Below, in pieces: positions 34,537-43,600 of a stretch of DNA of 58,143 nucleotides (its first letter is position 1; each line of letters begins with the position of its first letter). The notes under the pieces are model-generated. The model was not told the origin of the DNA, did no database searches, and was given only the letters and a program-made list of their open reading frames with translations. The translations under genes were made by a program, and so were the position numbers. Source of the DNA: an uncultured Collinsella sp. (GTDB taxonomy: Bacteria > Actinomycetota > Coriobacteriia > Coriobacteriales > Coriobacteriaceae); the NCBI GenBank assembly GCA_958405195.1, contig CATYDM010000009.1, positions 1 through 58,143 on the forward strand. Direction: 5' to 3'.

Positions 34537-34720
34537 CTAGTCATTGGGGACGTTCTTAAATGACTAGCCGCTAGGGACACTCTTTCGCCACCCGGCACTT
34601 GGGGACGTTCCTTATCTGCCGGTAGCTGGGGACAGTCCTTGCCAGCCCGGCCGGCGAGCCGATGAATCGGCAAAGACTGTCCCCGATGACTAGTCGTTTA
34701 AGAACGTCCCCAGTGACTAG
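34537..34720. repeat. Composite of REP-like palindromes D6 and D7
   Basis: D6 (34537-34567) has 9-bp arms CTAGTCATT/AATGACTAG around GGGGACGTTCTTA. D7 (34690-34720) is the inverted orientation with a 6-bp outer stem. Between them, related cores recur: CCGGCA/TGCCGG around a GGGGAC loop at about 34593-34623, and GGGGACAGTC with its complement GACTGTCCCC (34628-34684). The block fills the gap between the two ABC operons. Confidence 0.8.
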
Positions 34721-34724
34721 GTGG

Positions 34725-35930
34725 CTAGGCGCGGGATTTGGTGCGCGAGAGTGCGAGGCCTACGGCGGCGATGGCCGCGGCAAAGAGCACCGTGACGCCC
34801 AGATCGCAGGCGATGTCGCCCAGCACGGTGGACGTCAGGTCCGCGGCGAGCGCCTTGCCGATCGCGTCGTTCACCCAAAACGTCGGCACAAAATGCGCCG
34901 CGGTCTGCACGGCCGAGCCCATGAGCGACAGCGGCATCCAGGCGCCACCCAAAAACGTCATGAGCATGCCGAGCAGGTTGCCCACACCGTTAAGCAGCTC
35001 CTCGCGCGCACCCAGGCTCGACAGCGCAAAGCCAACGGCCAGAGGCGTGCACGCCAGGGCAAACGTCGCCGCCAGCGCCAGGCACACGCGACCCACGCCG
35101 ACCTCGGCAACCGCGCCGGCAAAGCCCACGACGCCCATCATGCTCGACACAAACCAGATACAGACGGTGAGCACTGCAGCAGCCGCGAACACGGCAAGCG
35201 AACGCTGGCGCTCGGAGATTGGGCCGGCATCCATACGACGCACGCGCTCGGGCTCGTTCATGCCCGAGAACACCAGTCCCACCGACACGATGACCGACGA
35301 GATAATCGCGTACGCGCCAAAGTTGAAGTACGACTCGAGCGTTGCGGCGGCCGTCGAGTCGACCTTGACCTGCTCGATCTCGACCTCGGCACGCTCGGTG
35401 GCCGCGTGTTCGGCAGCCTTGGCGACGTCACCGTTGGAGGCAGCAGGCTCAAGTGCGGCCGCAGCGCCCGCGAGCGAGATCCAGCGCGAGGCCTCGGCAG
35501 ACGAAAGCGCCGCCGCCATAGTGCCGGCACCGTAGGTCACATCGAGCTTGGGTAGGGACTCCCCCGCACGGGCGGCTGCAACGAGGTCGCCCTCAAACCC
35601 CTCCGGGATAAAGAACACGCAGTCGGCGCTGCCCTTGGCGCTGTTGCTCTTGGAGAGCGCGTCCGCAAGATCGTATGTATCGTCGCCGATGCCCGTGACC
35701 AGCTCAAAACGCGAACCCAGGTGCTTGGTAAGCGCACGCGAAAGGTCGCTATTGTCGCGGTCGACCACGATCACGTTGGTGTCGTAGGGCTCGTACTCGG
35801 TAAGCTGCGACGAGTTCCAGCTCACCGAGGCCGCGATGAATACGCCCATGAGCGAGATGAACACCGTATAGATGAGCAGGTAGAACGGGTGCGCCAGCGC
35901 CATGCGAAGCGCGGTCTTAAAGGTGCTCAT
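34725..35930 (-). CDS. ABC-2 type permease (YhgE/Pip-like)
   Basis: 401 residues from the ATG at 35930, with AGGAG 5 nt upstream. One N-terminal helix (about 15-35), an extracellular domain (about 36-205) and about five to six C-terminal helices, the ABC-2 membrane layout. It overlaps the preceding permease gene by 14 nt; the two probably form a heterodimer driven by the ATPase encoded first. Cargo unknown; export is expected for this type. Confidence 0.88.
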   Translation of the reverse strand: MSTFKTALRMALAHPFYLLIYTVFISLMGVFIAASVSWNSSQLTEYEPYDTNVIVVDRDNSDLSRALTKHLGSRFELVTGIGDDTYDLADALSKSNSAKGSADCVFFIPEGFEGDLVAAARAGESLPKLDVTYGAGTMAAALSSAEASRWISLAGAAAALEPAASNGDVAKAAEHAATERAEVEIEQVKVDSTAAATLESYFNFGAYAIISSVIVSVGLVFSGMNEPERVRRMDAGPISERQRSLAVFAAAAVLTVCIWFVSSMMGVVGFAGAVAEVGVGRVCLALAATFALACTPLAVGFALSSLGAREELLNGVGNLLGMLMTFLGGAWMPLSLMGSAVQTAAHFVPTFWVNDAIGKALAADLTSTVLGDIACDLGVTVLFAAAIAAVGLALSRTKSRA

Positions 35931-37104
35931 AGCGGCTCCTTCCAAAGATCAGCGTGGCGGCGGCAACGAACAGCAGCGCCATCAGGACGAGCGCGCCGGC
36001 GCGAACGGCGAAGGGCCCCAGGTCTTCAAAGAAATACAGGCGATTGAACATGTCGCAGATGAGCTTGACGGGGTTGAACCAGCACTCGGCCGGGCAGGCG
36101 CGGGCGACGTCGTCGGCAAGCGCCATCGCCGGCTCGCCGTAGAGGCCGGAGAACAGGGCGCACGTGGTAGCAAAGCCCGTGAGGATGCCCGACTTGGACG
36201 CCTTGCCGCCCTTAACGGGAAGCGTGCCCACAAAGAGCCCCAAGCCCGTGGCGGCAAGCGCGGAAGCGGCGCCGCCCACCAGACACAGCCCCTCGCGCCC
36301 GCCAAAGTCGACGCCCACGACCAGGCGCACGTAGCCGATTGCGATCGCCATCGAGGCGAAGGAAACCAGCCACGAGCCGACAAAGATGCCGGCCAGCGAC
36401 GCCGTCTTGGAAAGGCCGCCCACGCAGCGACGCGCGCCAAGGCCCGACAGATTGGGCTGCAGATCGACGACGCTCAAGGCGGCAAACTCGGCAGACATCA
36501 TCGCGACCAGGCCAAAGAGCGCGTAATAGTAGATGACCGTGCCATCGGGTGTGGTGCGTGTCAGGCTTACGCGGCGGGTACTGCCCTCGAGCGACAGGGC
36601 GCGCGCAACCGCCTCCGGGTCGGCGAGCGCCGCCAGGTTGTCCTGGGCAATCTGGGACATGAGCTCGGCATTTTGTGTATACGAGCTTGCCACCGTCTCC
36701 AAAATGCTGCGGTCGGTGAGCACCGACGACGCACGCGAGCTGTCGTAGCTCGACAGCAGCGTGAGCTTGGGTACGCCTGCGTCGTCGACCGTATAGATGC
36801 CCGCGACCTCGCCGGCCTTAAGCGCACGGTTCGCATCGGCTGCGTCGTCGCACTCGTGAATCTCGAGCAGCTGATCGTCGCTCTCCTTGGCAAGCGACGT
36901 CGCCACGTCCTTAAAGGTCGAGGCGTCCCAGGCCTCGTCCGCTATGACGGCAACCGGCACCGGGTCGACCGTGCCGTCGGAGCTCAGATTCGCAAACATA
37001 AACATGAACATCGTGGAAAGCGCGATGGGAAAGAGAGCGCCCCAGACCCACGTACTCGGTCGGCGCAGCAGCGTCTTGACCGTAATAATAATGGTGTTGA
37101 ACAT
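35917..37104 (-). CDS. ABC-2 type permease
   Basis: 395 residues. An N-terminal helix (about 15-38), an extracellular region (about 40-185) and six C-terminal helices ending shortly before the stop. It is similar in layout to the next permease and weakly similar in sequence, suggesting duplication. It starts 9 nt after the ATPase stop and overlaps the next gene by 14 nt, so the three genes form one export operon. Confidence 0.88.
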   Translation of the reverse strand: MFNTIIITVKTLLRRPSTWVWGALFPIALSTMFMFMFANLSSDGTVDPVPVAVIADEAWDASTFKDVATSLAKESDDQLLEIHECDDAADANRALKAGEVAGIYTVDDAGVPKLTLLSSYDSSRASSVLTDRSILETVASSYTQNAELMSQIAQDNLAALADPEAVARALSLEGSTRRVSLTRTTPDGTVIYYYALFGLVAMMSAEFAALSVVDLQPNLSGLGARRCVGGLSKTASLAGIFVGSWLVSFASMAIAIGYVRLVVGVDFGGREGLCLVGGAASALAATGLGLFVGTLPVKGGKASKSGILTGFATTCALFSGLYGEPAMALADDVARACPAECWFNPVKLICDMFNRLYFFEDLGPFAVRAGALVLMALLFVAAATLIFGRSRYEHL

Positions 37105-37113
37105 GGCTGCCCC

Positions 37114-38052
37114 CTAGTCGCGCAGCTCGCGGCCGGTGATCTCGAGGAACACGTCGTTGAGGGTCGGCGGCTCGGAATAAATGCGGCCAAGCGCCACGTC
37201 ATGCGAGCGCAGCGCATCGAGAATGTCGGTCAGGTTATGCGGGCTCGCCTCGCACGAAAACGTGAGCTGGCCCGCCGTCGCCGACAGGTCCAGGACATGC
37301 GGCAGGCTCGCGACGGCACCGAGCGCCGCGCTCGGCACCTCGCCGACCTCGATCACGATCTTCTCGCCCATCTGAATCATGCGCTTGAGTTCGTCGTTGG
37401 TGCCCTGCGCCAGCACGCGCCCGCCGTCCATGATCATGATGCGGCTGCAGATCTGCTCGACTTCCTCCATATAATGGCTGGTATACACCACCGTGGCGCC
37501 CTCGTCGCGCAGGCGGCAGATGCCCTCCAGGATGGCGTTGCGACTCTGCGGGTCGACCGCCACCGTGGGCTCGTCAAAGAAGATGAGCTCGGGCTTGTGC
37601 GCGATGCCGCAGGCGATGTTGAGGCGACGCGCCAGGCCGCCCGAGAGCTTGCCGGGGCGAAACTTGGTAAAGTCGCCCAAGCCGACAAAGTCGATCGCCT
37701 CGTCCACCAGCGCGCGGCGGCGCTTGCGGTCGCTAACGTAAAGGCTGCAGAAATAGTCGATGTTCTCGCGCACGGTGAGCTCGTCGAACACCGCCACCTG
37801 TTGCGGCACCACGCCGATGCGGCGCTTGAGGTCGTAGCGGGCGGGCGTCATGGGCTCGCCGAACAGTTCGATGGTGCCCTTGTCGTAGGCGAGCAGCTGC
37901 AGGATGCAGTTGATGGACGTGGTCTTGCCCGAGCCGTTGGGGCCCAGCAGGCCAAAGATCTCGCCGGGGGCGATGCTCAGGTTAAAGTGGTCGAGCGCAA
38001 TAAGATCGTCGTAGCGCTTGACGAGGTTTTCGACGTGGACGATGTCTGTCAT
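37114..38052 (-). CDS. ABC transporter ATP-binding protein (drug-export type)
   Basis: 312 residues from the ATG at 38052. Walker A GPNGSGKTT (about 38), signature LSGGLARR (about 137), Walker B ELIFFDEPTVAVD (about 155) and H-loop VYTSHYMEEVE are present. The extra C-terminal domain (about 220-312) is typical of DrrA/CcmA-like ATPases of ABC-2 exporters. It is first in the three-gene operon, divergent from a histidine kinase/response regulator pair that is the obvious candidate to control it. Confidence 0.93.
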   Translation of the reverse strand: MTDIVHVENLVKRYDDLIALDHFNLSIAPGEIFGLLGPNGSGKTTSINCILQLLAYDKGTIELFGEPMTPARYDLKRRIGVVPQQVAVFDELTVRENIDYFCSLYVSDRKRRRALVDEAIDFVGLGDFTKFRPGKLSGGLARRLNIACGIAHKPELIFFDEPTVAVDPQSRNAILEGICRLRDEGATVVYTSHYMEEVEQICSRIMIMDGGRVLAQGTNDELKRMIQMGEKIVIEVGEVPSAALGAVASLPHVLDLSATAGQLTFSCEASPHNLTDILDALRSHDVALGRIYSEPPTLNDVFLEITGRELRD

Positions 38053-38249
38053 GAGGCGGCCCTTCTGTTGATTGCGGCCCGGTACGATTGCATCATCGCA
38101 GGAGCGGACGGCGCGCACCAGTGAGCTTTGTCACGAGTGCGGAACTTGGCCGTGCGGCCTGCCGACGTCCCCGCTTTGCCGCGTGGGAGGAATGTCACGG
38201 TTGCGCAGGCGGTCCCTCCACCACGCGCGGCTTCGCGTACAATACCCGT

Positions 38250-39395
38250 ATGAACAGGCTTTTCGACAAATCGATCGTGCTGGCGTGCTGTATTGCGGCC
38301 GCCATGGGTCTTGCCGTGGACGCTCGTCTGGTTGTGGCGTTTTGCCTTGGCATTATTGCCACCTCGCTGGCCGAGGTCACACAGGGGAAACGCACCCGAC
38401 GCGCAAGCGAGGCAGCGAGCTACGCCTGCATCATCGCGGCTGTCTTCGTGCCGCCGTTTGTGCCGTTTGCGCCTCTCGCCCTCTATGACATCGCGCGACG
38501 CGTGCGCCGCGAGCACGCCTGGGTCGCGTTGGGCATTGGCTCCGTCTTTGCCTTTGTGCTCGTCGCGGACCTTCGCGCCGATGCGCTTACCGCACGAACG
38601 CTCCTGCTGACCGCCATCCTTTCGGTTGCCGCCACCTTGCTATCGCTACGCACCGCCCAGTTGGAGCGCGAGCAGCGGCGCATGCGCCGCACCCGCGACG
38701 AGCTGCAGGAACGAGCCCTCGCGCTCGAGGCGCGCAACCGCGATCTTGCCGATCGCCAGGACTACGAAGTCGAGCTCGCGACGCTCGCCGAACGCGCCCG
38801 CATCGCGCGCGAGATCCACGATAACGTCGGGCACCAGCTCACGCGCGCCTCACTGCAGGCCGAAGCCCTACGCGTGGTCCACGCCGACGAGCCTGGCGTC
38901 GCCGCCGATTTCGCCGACGTTAAACGCACGGTTGACGAGGCGCTCCAGCTTGTGCGCACCAGCGTCCACGCGCTCAACGACAACGCCGTCGACCTTTCCG
39001 TGCAGCTCGAACGCATTGTCGAAGGCACACGCTCGGACGGCGGCCCGCAGATTGAGCTTGAAGTTATGGCCGAGCATGCGCCCGCAAACGTCGCTAACTG
39101 CTTTGCAGCGGTCCTGCGCGAAGCGCTCTCCAATACCATGCGCCACGCTTGCGCCCAGACCGTCACCGTACGGTGCATGGAGCATCCGTCGTTTTACCAG
39201 CTCATTGTTACCGACGATGGCGTGGGTGAGGTCCAAGCAAGCGGCCGCGGCACCGCGGAGGGCATGGGGCTCGCCTCCATGCGCGAGCGCATCGAGGCGC
39301 TTGGCGGCACCTTCACCGCCGGCCCGCGTGCCGGCGCCGGCGGCTGGCGTGTGTTTGCCACCGTTCCCAAACAGCAAGGAGATGAGGGCCGATGA
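38250..39395 (+). CDS. Sensor histidine kinase (HisKA_3)
   Basis: 381 residues. Four to five transmembrane helices (about 8-135), a coiled coil and a HisKA_3 dimerisation domain with phosphoacceptor H190 in AREIHDNVGHQL. The HATPase_c domain has LREALSNTMRHA (about 290) and EGMGLASMRERIEALGG. TACAAT lies 6 nt before the ATG and no Shine-Dalgarno is visible, so the message may be leaderless. The gene overlaps its response regulator by 4 nt and is divergent from an ABC exporter operon, a common arrangement for envelope-stress or antimicrobial-sensing systems. Confidence 0.92.
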   Translation: MNRLFDKSIVLACCIAAAMGLAVDARLVVAFCLGIIATSLAEVTQGKRTRRASEAASYACIIAAVFVPPFVPFAPLALYDIARRVRREHAWVALGIGSVFAFVLVADLRADALTARTLLLTAILSVAATLLSLRTAQLEREQRRMRRTRDELQERALALEARNRDLADRQDYEVELATLAERARIAREIHDNVGHQLTRASLQAEALRVVHADEPGVAADFADVKRTVDEALQLVRTSVHALNDNAVDLSVQLERIVEGTRSDGGPQIELEVMAEHAPANVANCFAAVLREALSNTMRHACAQTVTVRCMEHPSFYQLIVTDDGVGEVQASGRGTAEGMGLASMRERIEALGGTFTAGPRAGAGGWRVFATVPKQQGDEGR

Positions 39396-40021
39396 GGCTC
39401 ATCGTTGTCGACGACGACCGCTTGGTGGTCGATTCGCTCAAGATTATCTTGGGCGCCCAGCCGCAGATCGAAGTGGTGGGCACCGGTGCCAACGGCAACG
39501 ATGCGGTGGCGCTCTACGCCGAGCACGCACCCGATATTGCGCTGCTCGACATCCAGATGCCGGGACGCGACGGCCTTTCGGCCGCGCGCGAGATCCTCGA
39601 GCACGACCCTGCGGCGCGGGTGGTGTTTCTGACGACATTCTCGGATGACGAGTACATTGTGTCGGCGCTCAAGCTGGGCGCCCGCGGTTACCTGATCAAG
39701 ACCGATGTCGCCGCCATTCCGCCAGCGTTGGCGCAGGTCATGGCTGGCAAGCACGTGCTCGAGGGCAAGGCGATCGAGGATGTCGACTTTGATGGGGCGG
39801 ACGCTGAAGCCGGTGCGACCCGCCGGCCCGCGGCCTTTGCCGGTCTGACCGACCGCGAGTTCGAAGTCGCCGAGCTCATCGCCCGCGGCCTCGACAACAA
39901 GGAGATTGCCGCCACGGCTTATATGGGAGAAGGCACGGTGCGCAACCACATCAGCTCGATCCTTGCCAAAATGGGCCTGCGCAACCGCACGCAGATCGCC
40001 ATCGCCTACCTGCGAGGGTAA
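39392..40021 (+). CDS. NarL/LuxR-family response regulator
   Basis: 209 residues. Receiver domain with D7-D9 acidic pocket, phosphoacceptor D53 (ALLDIQMPG), Thr in LTTFSDDEY and Lys in LIKTD. The LuxR helix-turn-helix (about 145-205) contains LTDREFEVAELIARG and GTVRNHISSILAKM. The ATGA overlap with the kinase gene indicates translational coupling and a cognate pair. The likely target is the divergent export operon. Confidence 0.94.
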   Translation: MRLIVVDDDRLVVDSLKIILGAQPQIEVVGTGANGNDAVALYAEHAPDIALLDIQMPGRDGLSAAREILEHDPAARVVFLTTFSDDEYIVSALKLGARGYLIKTDVAAIPPALAQVMAGKHVLEGKAIEDVDFDGADAEAGATRRPAAFAGLTDREFEVAELIARGLDNKEIAATAYMGEGTVRNHISSILAKMGLRNRTQIAIAYLRG

Positions 40022-40081
40022 TTACCCAACGGCCGACCGCTCCGGCTTAGCAAAATGGCTGCTACCGATTTAATACCATTT

Positions 40082-40235
40082 CAAAACTATGCCGGTTTAC
40101 GGGGCTAAACTCAGGATCCCCATCCATACCCACGTTTTCCGTCAAATGACGGCTTGTCTACCTGCGGTTTTATTTTCACGAATATCGGCATGGTTGGGGA
40201 CTCGTGACTCAGCCCCGTAAACCGACATAGTTTTG
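40082..40235. repeat. Palindromic element A, copy 1
   Basis: 25-bp arms (40082-40106 and 40211-40235; they begin CAAAACTATG and end CATAGTTTTG) match at 24 of 25 positions. The interior has a CCGTCA/TGACGG dyad and a CCTGCGGTTTTA stretch. A second copy with a compensated base change lies at 47407-47560, on the other side of the adhesin gene. Confidence 0.85.
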
Positions 40236-40280
40236 TTCGGGCGGCCCTGCACGAGCGCCTCCGCAAGCCTCGTGGAACCA

Positions 40281-40317
40281 AAATGACCCGTTTCCCTCAG
40301 TCCCCAGGGGATCATTT
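40281..40317. repeat. Small hairpin element C, copy 1
   Basis: AAATGACCC and GGGATCATTT form a stem around a pyrimidine-rich loop containing GTTTCCCTCAGTCCCC. Related copies lie at 47108 and 47347. Confidence 0.6.
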
Positions 40318-40327
40318 GACGGTGCCC

Positions 40328-40487
40328 GCCACGAAACCGGCCCATCTACTACGTTTGACTCGGTACCCCTGACCATACCTTCATTTTGAACAAAACCGCA
40401 GGCGTACTACCTGCGGTTTTGTTTTCGCGTTTTTTAGCATGGTTGGGGGTAAGGGGCTAAACGTAGTAGATGGGCCGGTTTCGTGGC
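40328..40487. repeat. Palindromic element B, copy 1, with inner terminator-like hairpin
   Basis: Perfect 29-bp arms (40328-40356, 40459-40487) contain CCCATCTACTACGTTT and its complement; weaker pairing continues inward. The centre is a 12-bp hairpin, CAAAACCGCAGG/CCTGCGGTTTTG (40391-40421), with T-rich flank. A second copy lies at 47151-47318. Confidence 0.88.
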
Positions 40488-40514
40488 AGGCCCTTCTCGC
40501 CTACGCACAAAAGC

Positions 40515-40549
40515 GCCGCCACGGAGGAGGGAGATACCTCCGTGGCGGC
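40515..40549 (-). terminator. Terminator hairpin of the adhesin gene
   Basis: GCCGCCACGGAGG pairs perfectly with CCTCCGTGGCGGC; on the minus strand GCTTTTG follows. A second GC-rich hairpin, GCCCGGGG/CCCCGGGC (40591-40614), lies closer to the stop. Confidence 0.7.
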
Positions 40550-40627
40550 TGGGGCTGGGGGTGGGGCTATGTTCTGGCTCCCCGCCGGCCGCCCGGGGCC
40601 TTTTGCCCCCGGGCGCTGCCAGCGTGC

Positions 40628-43600
40628 CTAGCGCTTACGGATACCCCAGACCAGGGCACCGACACCGGCCATGGCAATAACAAATGCCATGAGCAGTGCG
40701 GCGGCCTGTTGGTCACCCGTGGTGGGCAGGAAACCCTTGACCGTCTTGACGATGTTCGTCACGGTCTTGGGCGTGCCGGGGTCGGGCGTCGGCGTAGGAG
40801 TCTCGGGCTTCTTGTACGTGTTGTTGAACACGATGCCCTCGACGCTCTTGTCGCCCTTGGCAAAGGCGACGCTTGCCTTGAGGCTGCCCTCGCCGTCATC
40901 GACCACGTTGACGGTCGCGGTAAAGACGGACTTGTCGTAGGTCATACCGGCCTCGTCGCCCTTGACCTCGCTGATGGTGTAGACGTGCGTACCGGGCTCG
41001 TCGTACTCAAACTTGTCGAAGCTGATCTTACCGTCGGCATCGTTGGTGACGGTGGACTCGATGTCCTCGCCAACGAGCTTAAAGCTAAACTCGTCCTTCT
41101 TGAGTTCGCGTCCCTCGAGCACCTTGATAGCGCCGATGGAAACCTGCGTAGGCATGGCGTGATACTTGTTGGTAAAGCCAGCCGACTCGGTGGTTCCCTC
41201 GAGCTTGTGCGTCGCGGTCAGCGTGCCGTCGCCGTTGTCGGAGACGGTGGTCACGACGGTGTAGGTCGTGCCGTCATAGGTGACGCCCTTGTACAGGCCG
41301 AGCGCGTTGGGGCAAGCCTCGCGCAGCGTGTACGTGTGCGTGCCGGGTGCCTCGTAGCGAATCGGGCTCAGCGTCACGGTGCCGTTAGCGTCGTTGGTGC
41401 CGTTAGCGACAACCACGTCGTCCTCGAGCAGCTCAAACGTGAACTCACCTGCTGCAAGGTCGCGTCCAGTCAGGCGCTTGACTGTCTTGACCTGATCGGT
41501 CACGGACGAATCGGTAGGTGCCACGCCGTAGGTGTTGGCAAACGTGAAGGCAGCACCGTCGTCGCCTTCGCGCTTGACGCTCAGATGCCCGGCACCGTCG
41601 TCAGACACGGTGTAGGAAACCTTGCGCGTGGCGTTGGTGTCATTGGTCACGCCAGGGGCACTACCGGACTCGGTCACCGTGTAAGTAAAGGTGTGCGAGC
41701 GCGGAGCGGTGGGGGCTGCGGGCTCGGGCTCGTCGCTGGGCTCGTCGGCGTTGGCATCGGTGTCGGCCTCTTCAGCCTCTGCCTCGTCGGCCTCTGCCTC
41801 GTCGGCCTCGACCTCGTCAGCTTCGTCTGCCTCGGCCCTATCGGTTGCATCGTCCGTCACGCCCAGGGCGCGGTTGAGGTCCTCGAGCGTAAAGTGGATC
41901 TTGCCAAAGTCCACGTTACCGGCTGCGTCGTTGGTTACGGTCGTGCGCTCGGGCATCGGGGCACCTGCCTCGTCGGCGGTCACGGTAAAGGTGAACTTAC
42001 CCGTGATGTCGGCCGGGGTCAGGCCCTCGGCAACCTGGAGCTTCTTAGTACCGGTGAGCGCGGCATCCACGGCGTCGGCGCCGTAGGCGTTCTCGAACAA
42101 GGGCTCGACGCCGCCGTAGTCGACCGTCGCCGTCAGGGTACCGTCACCGTTGTCGACGACGATAACCTTAAAGCCAAAGCTCCACGTTGTAGCGGAAACG
42201 CCATTCGGCAGCCCGAATAAATCTTCGTAGGCCGTGTAGTTAATGGTCCAGGCAAGCTTGCCGTCCTTATCGGTACGATAAGCAAGCCCAGCAGCCTCAA
42301 GATTAGCAAGCATCTTGGTGTCGTAGTGCAGCGTATCAAAGCTCACGTGCCCGCCGATATTGGGCTTGAGGTTTTCGTATGCCACAAGCTCACCCTGATA
42401 GGCGATGCCGAACCAGAACTCGCCGTCGGCCATCGGGCGACCGGTCAGAGTCTTGGTGGCAACGACCTGAGCAGCGGTGCCACCAGGCGTGTTGGTCGTA
42501 GCGCTGTAACTGTTGTGGAACGGCACCAGGGCCTTCTCGACCTTGTTCTCGCCACTCTTGTGGACCGTCTCATGCGTGCCCTCGGGACCACCGGAAACGG
42601 TCGTCGTAGCAGTGAGCGTACCGGCGGTGTCGTCGACGATGGCGATCGTCACCGTGCGTACGGCGTCATCGTAGGTGTAACCGGGCTGGCCGTCGTTCTT
42701 TTCGGCCACGGTGTACTTGAAGGTCTTGCCGGCGTCAGCTTGCGTAAATTTAACCTCATGACCAGCCAGAATGTCGATCAGTCCGACCGTTCCCTCTATC
42801 GTTGCAGGGGACTCGAAGTTGTTGGCCCCGGGCAGCAGGCCAAGTGCGCGAGCCGAATCATCGTCAGCGGGCGTCACGGTAAAGGTGAATTGACCCTCGG
42901 TCATGGGACGTCCGCAGAGGGTCTTGCTGAGCTTGAGGCCGCCGGCCGCGGCGTAATCGAGCTCAGTGCGGTATGTGTTGGTAAAGCGCCCGTTTTCCTT
43001 CTTGGTGACGTTGGCGGTCAGGTTGCCCTCGCCGTCCTCGGTCACGGTCACTTCGGCGGTTGCGACATGCGCGTCATACGTCATGCCGACCGTGCTGCCC
43101 GCGTTCTCGCGAATCTCGTACTTATAGGTTCCGGCAGCCGCAAAGTGAATCTTGCCGAACTTGATGGCAGCGATGCCGTCCTCCGCGTCCCCCTTGCTCA
43201 CGGTTACGGTTGCGGGATCGGGCAGTGGGACGCCCTCGGGAGCGGTGATGGTAAAGCTAAACTCGTCCCCATCCGTCCAGTCGCGGCCGTCAATAGCCTT
43301 GCTCAGGCCAAAGTCGAGCTCTGCATCGAGCGGGGTCACACTGTAGGTGTTCTTGAACTCGGCAGGCTCGGTGCCCTTCAGAACATGTGTGACACTGAGC
43401 GTACCGTCGCCATTGTCCGTGATGGTGGTCTCGATGGCGTACTTGGCGTCACTGTAGGTGATGCCCTTGCTGGTGGTTCCGCCGTTGACCTCGCGCAGCG
43501 TGTAGGTGTGCTTGCCGGGCTTGTCGTAGGCAATCTTGTCCATGGCAATCGTGCCGTCAGCAGCGTTGGTACCCTTGGCGACGACCTTGTCGCCCTCGAC

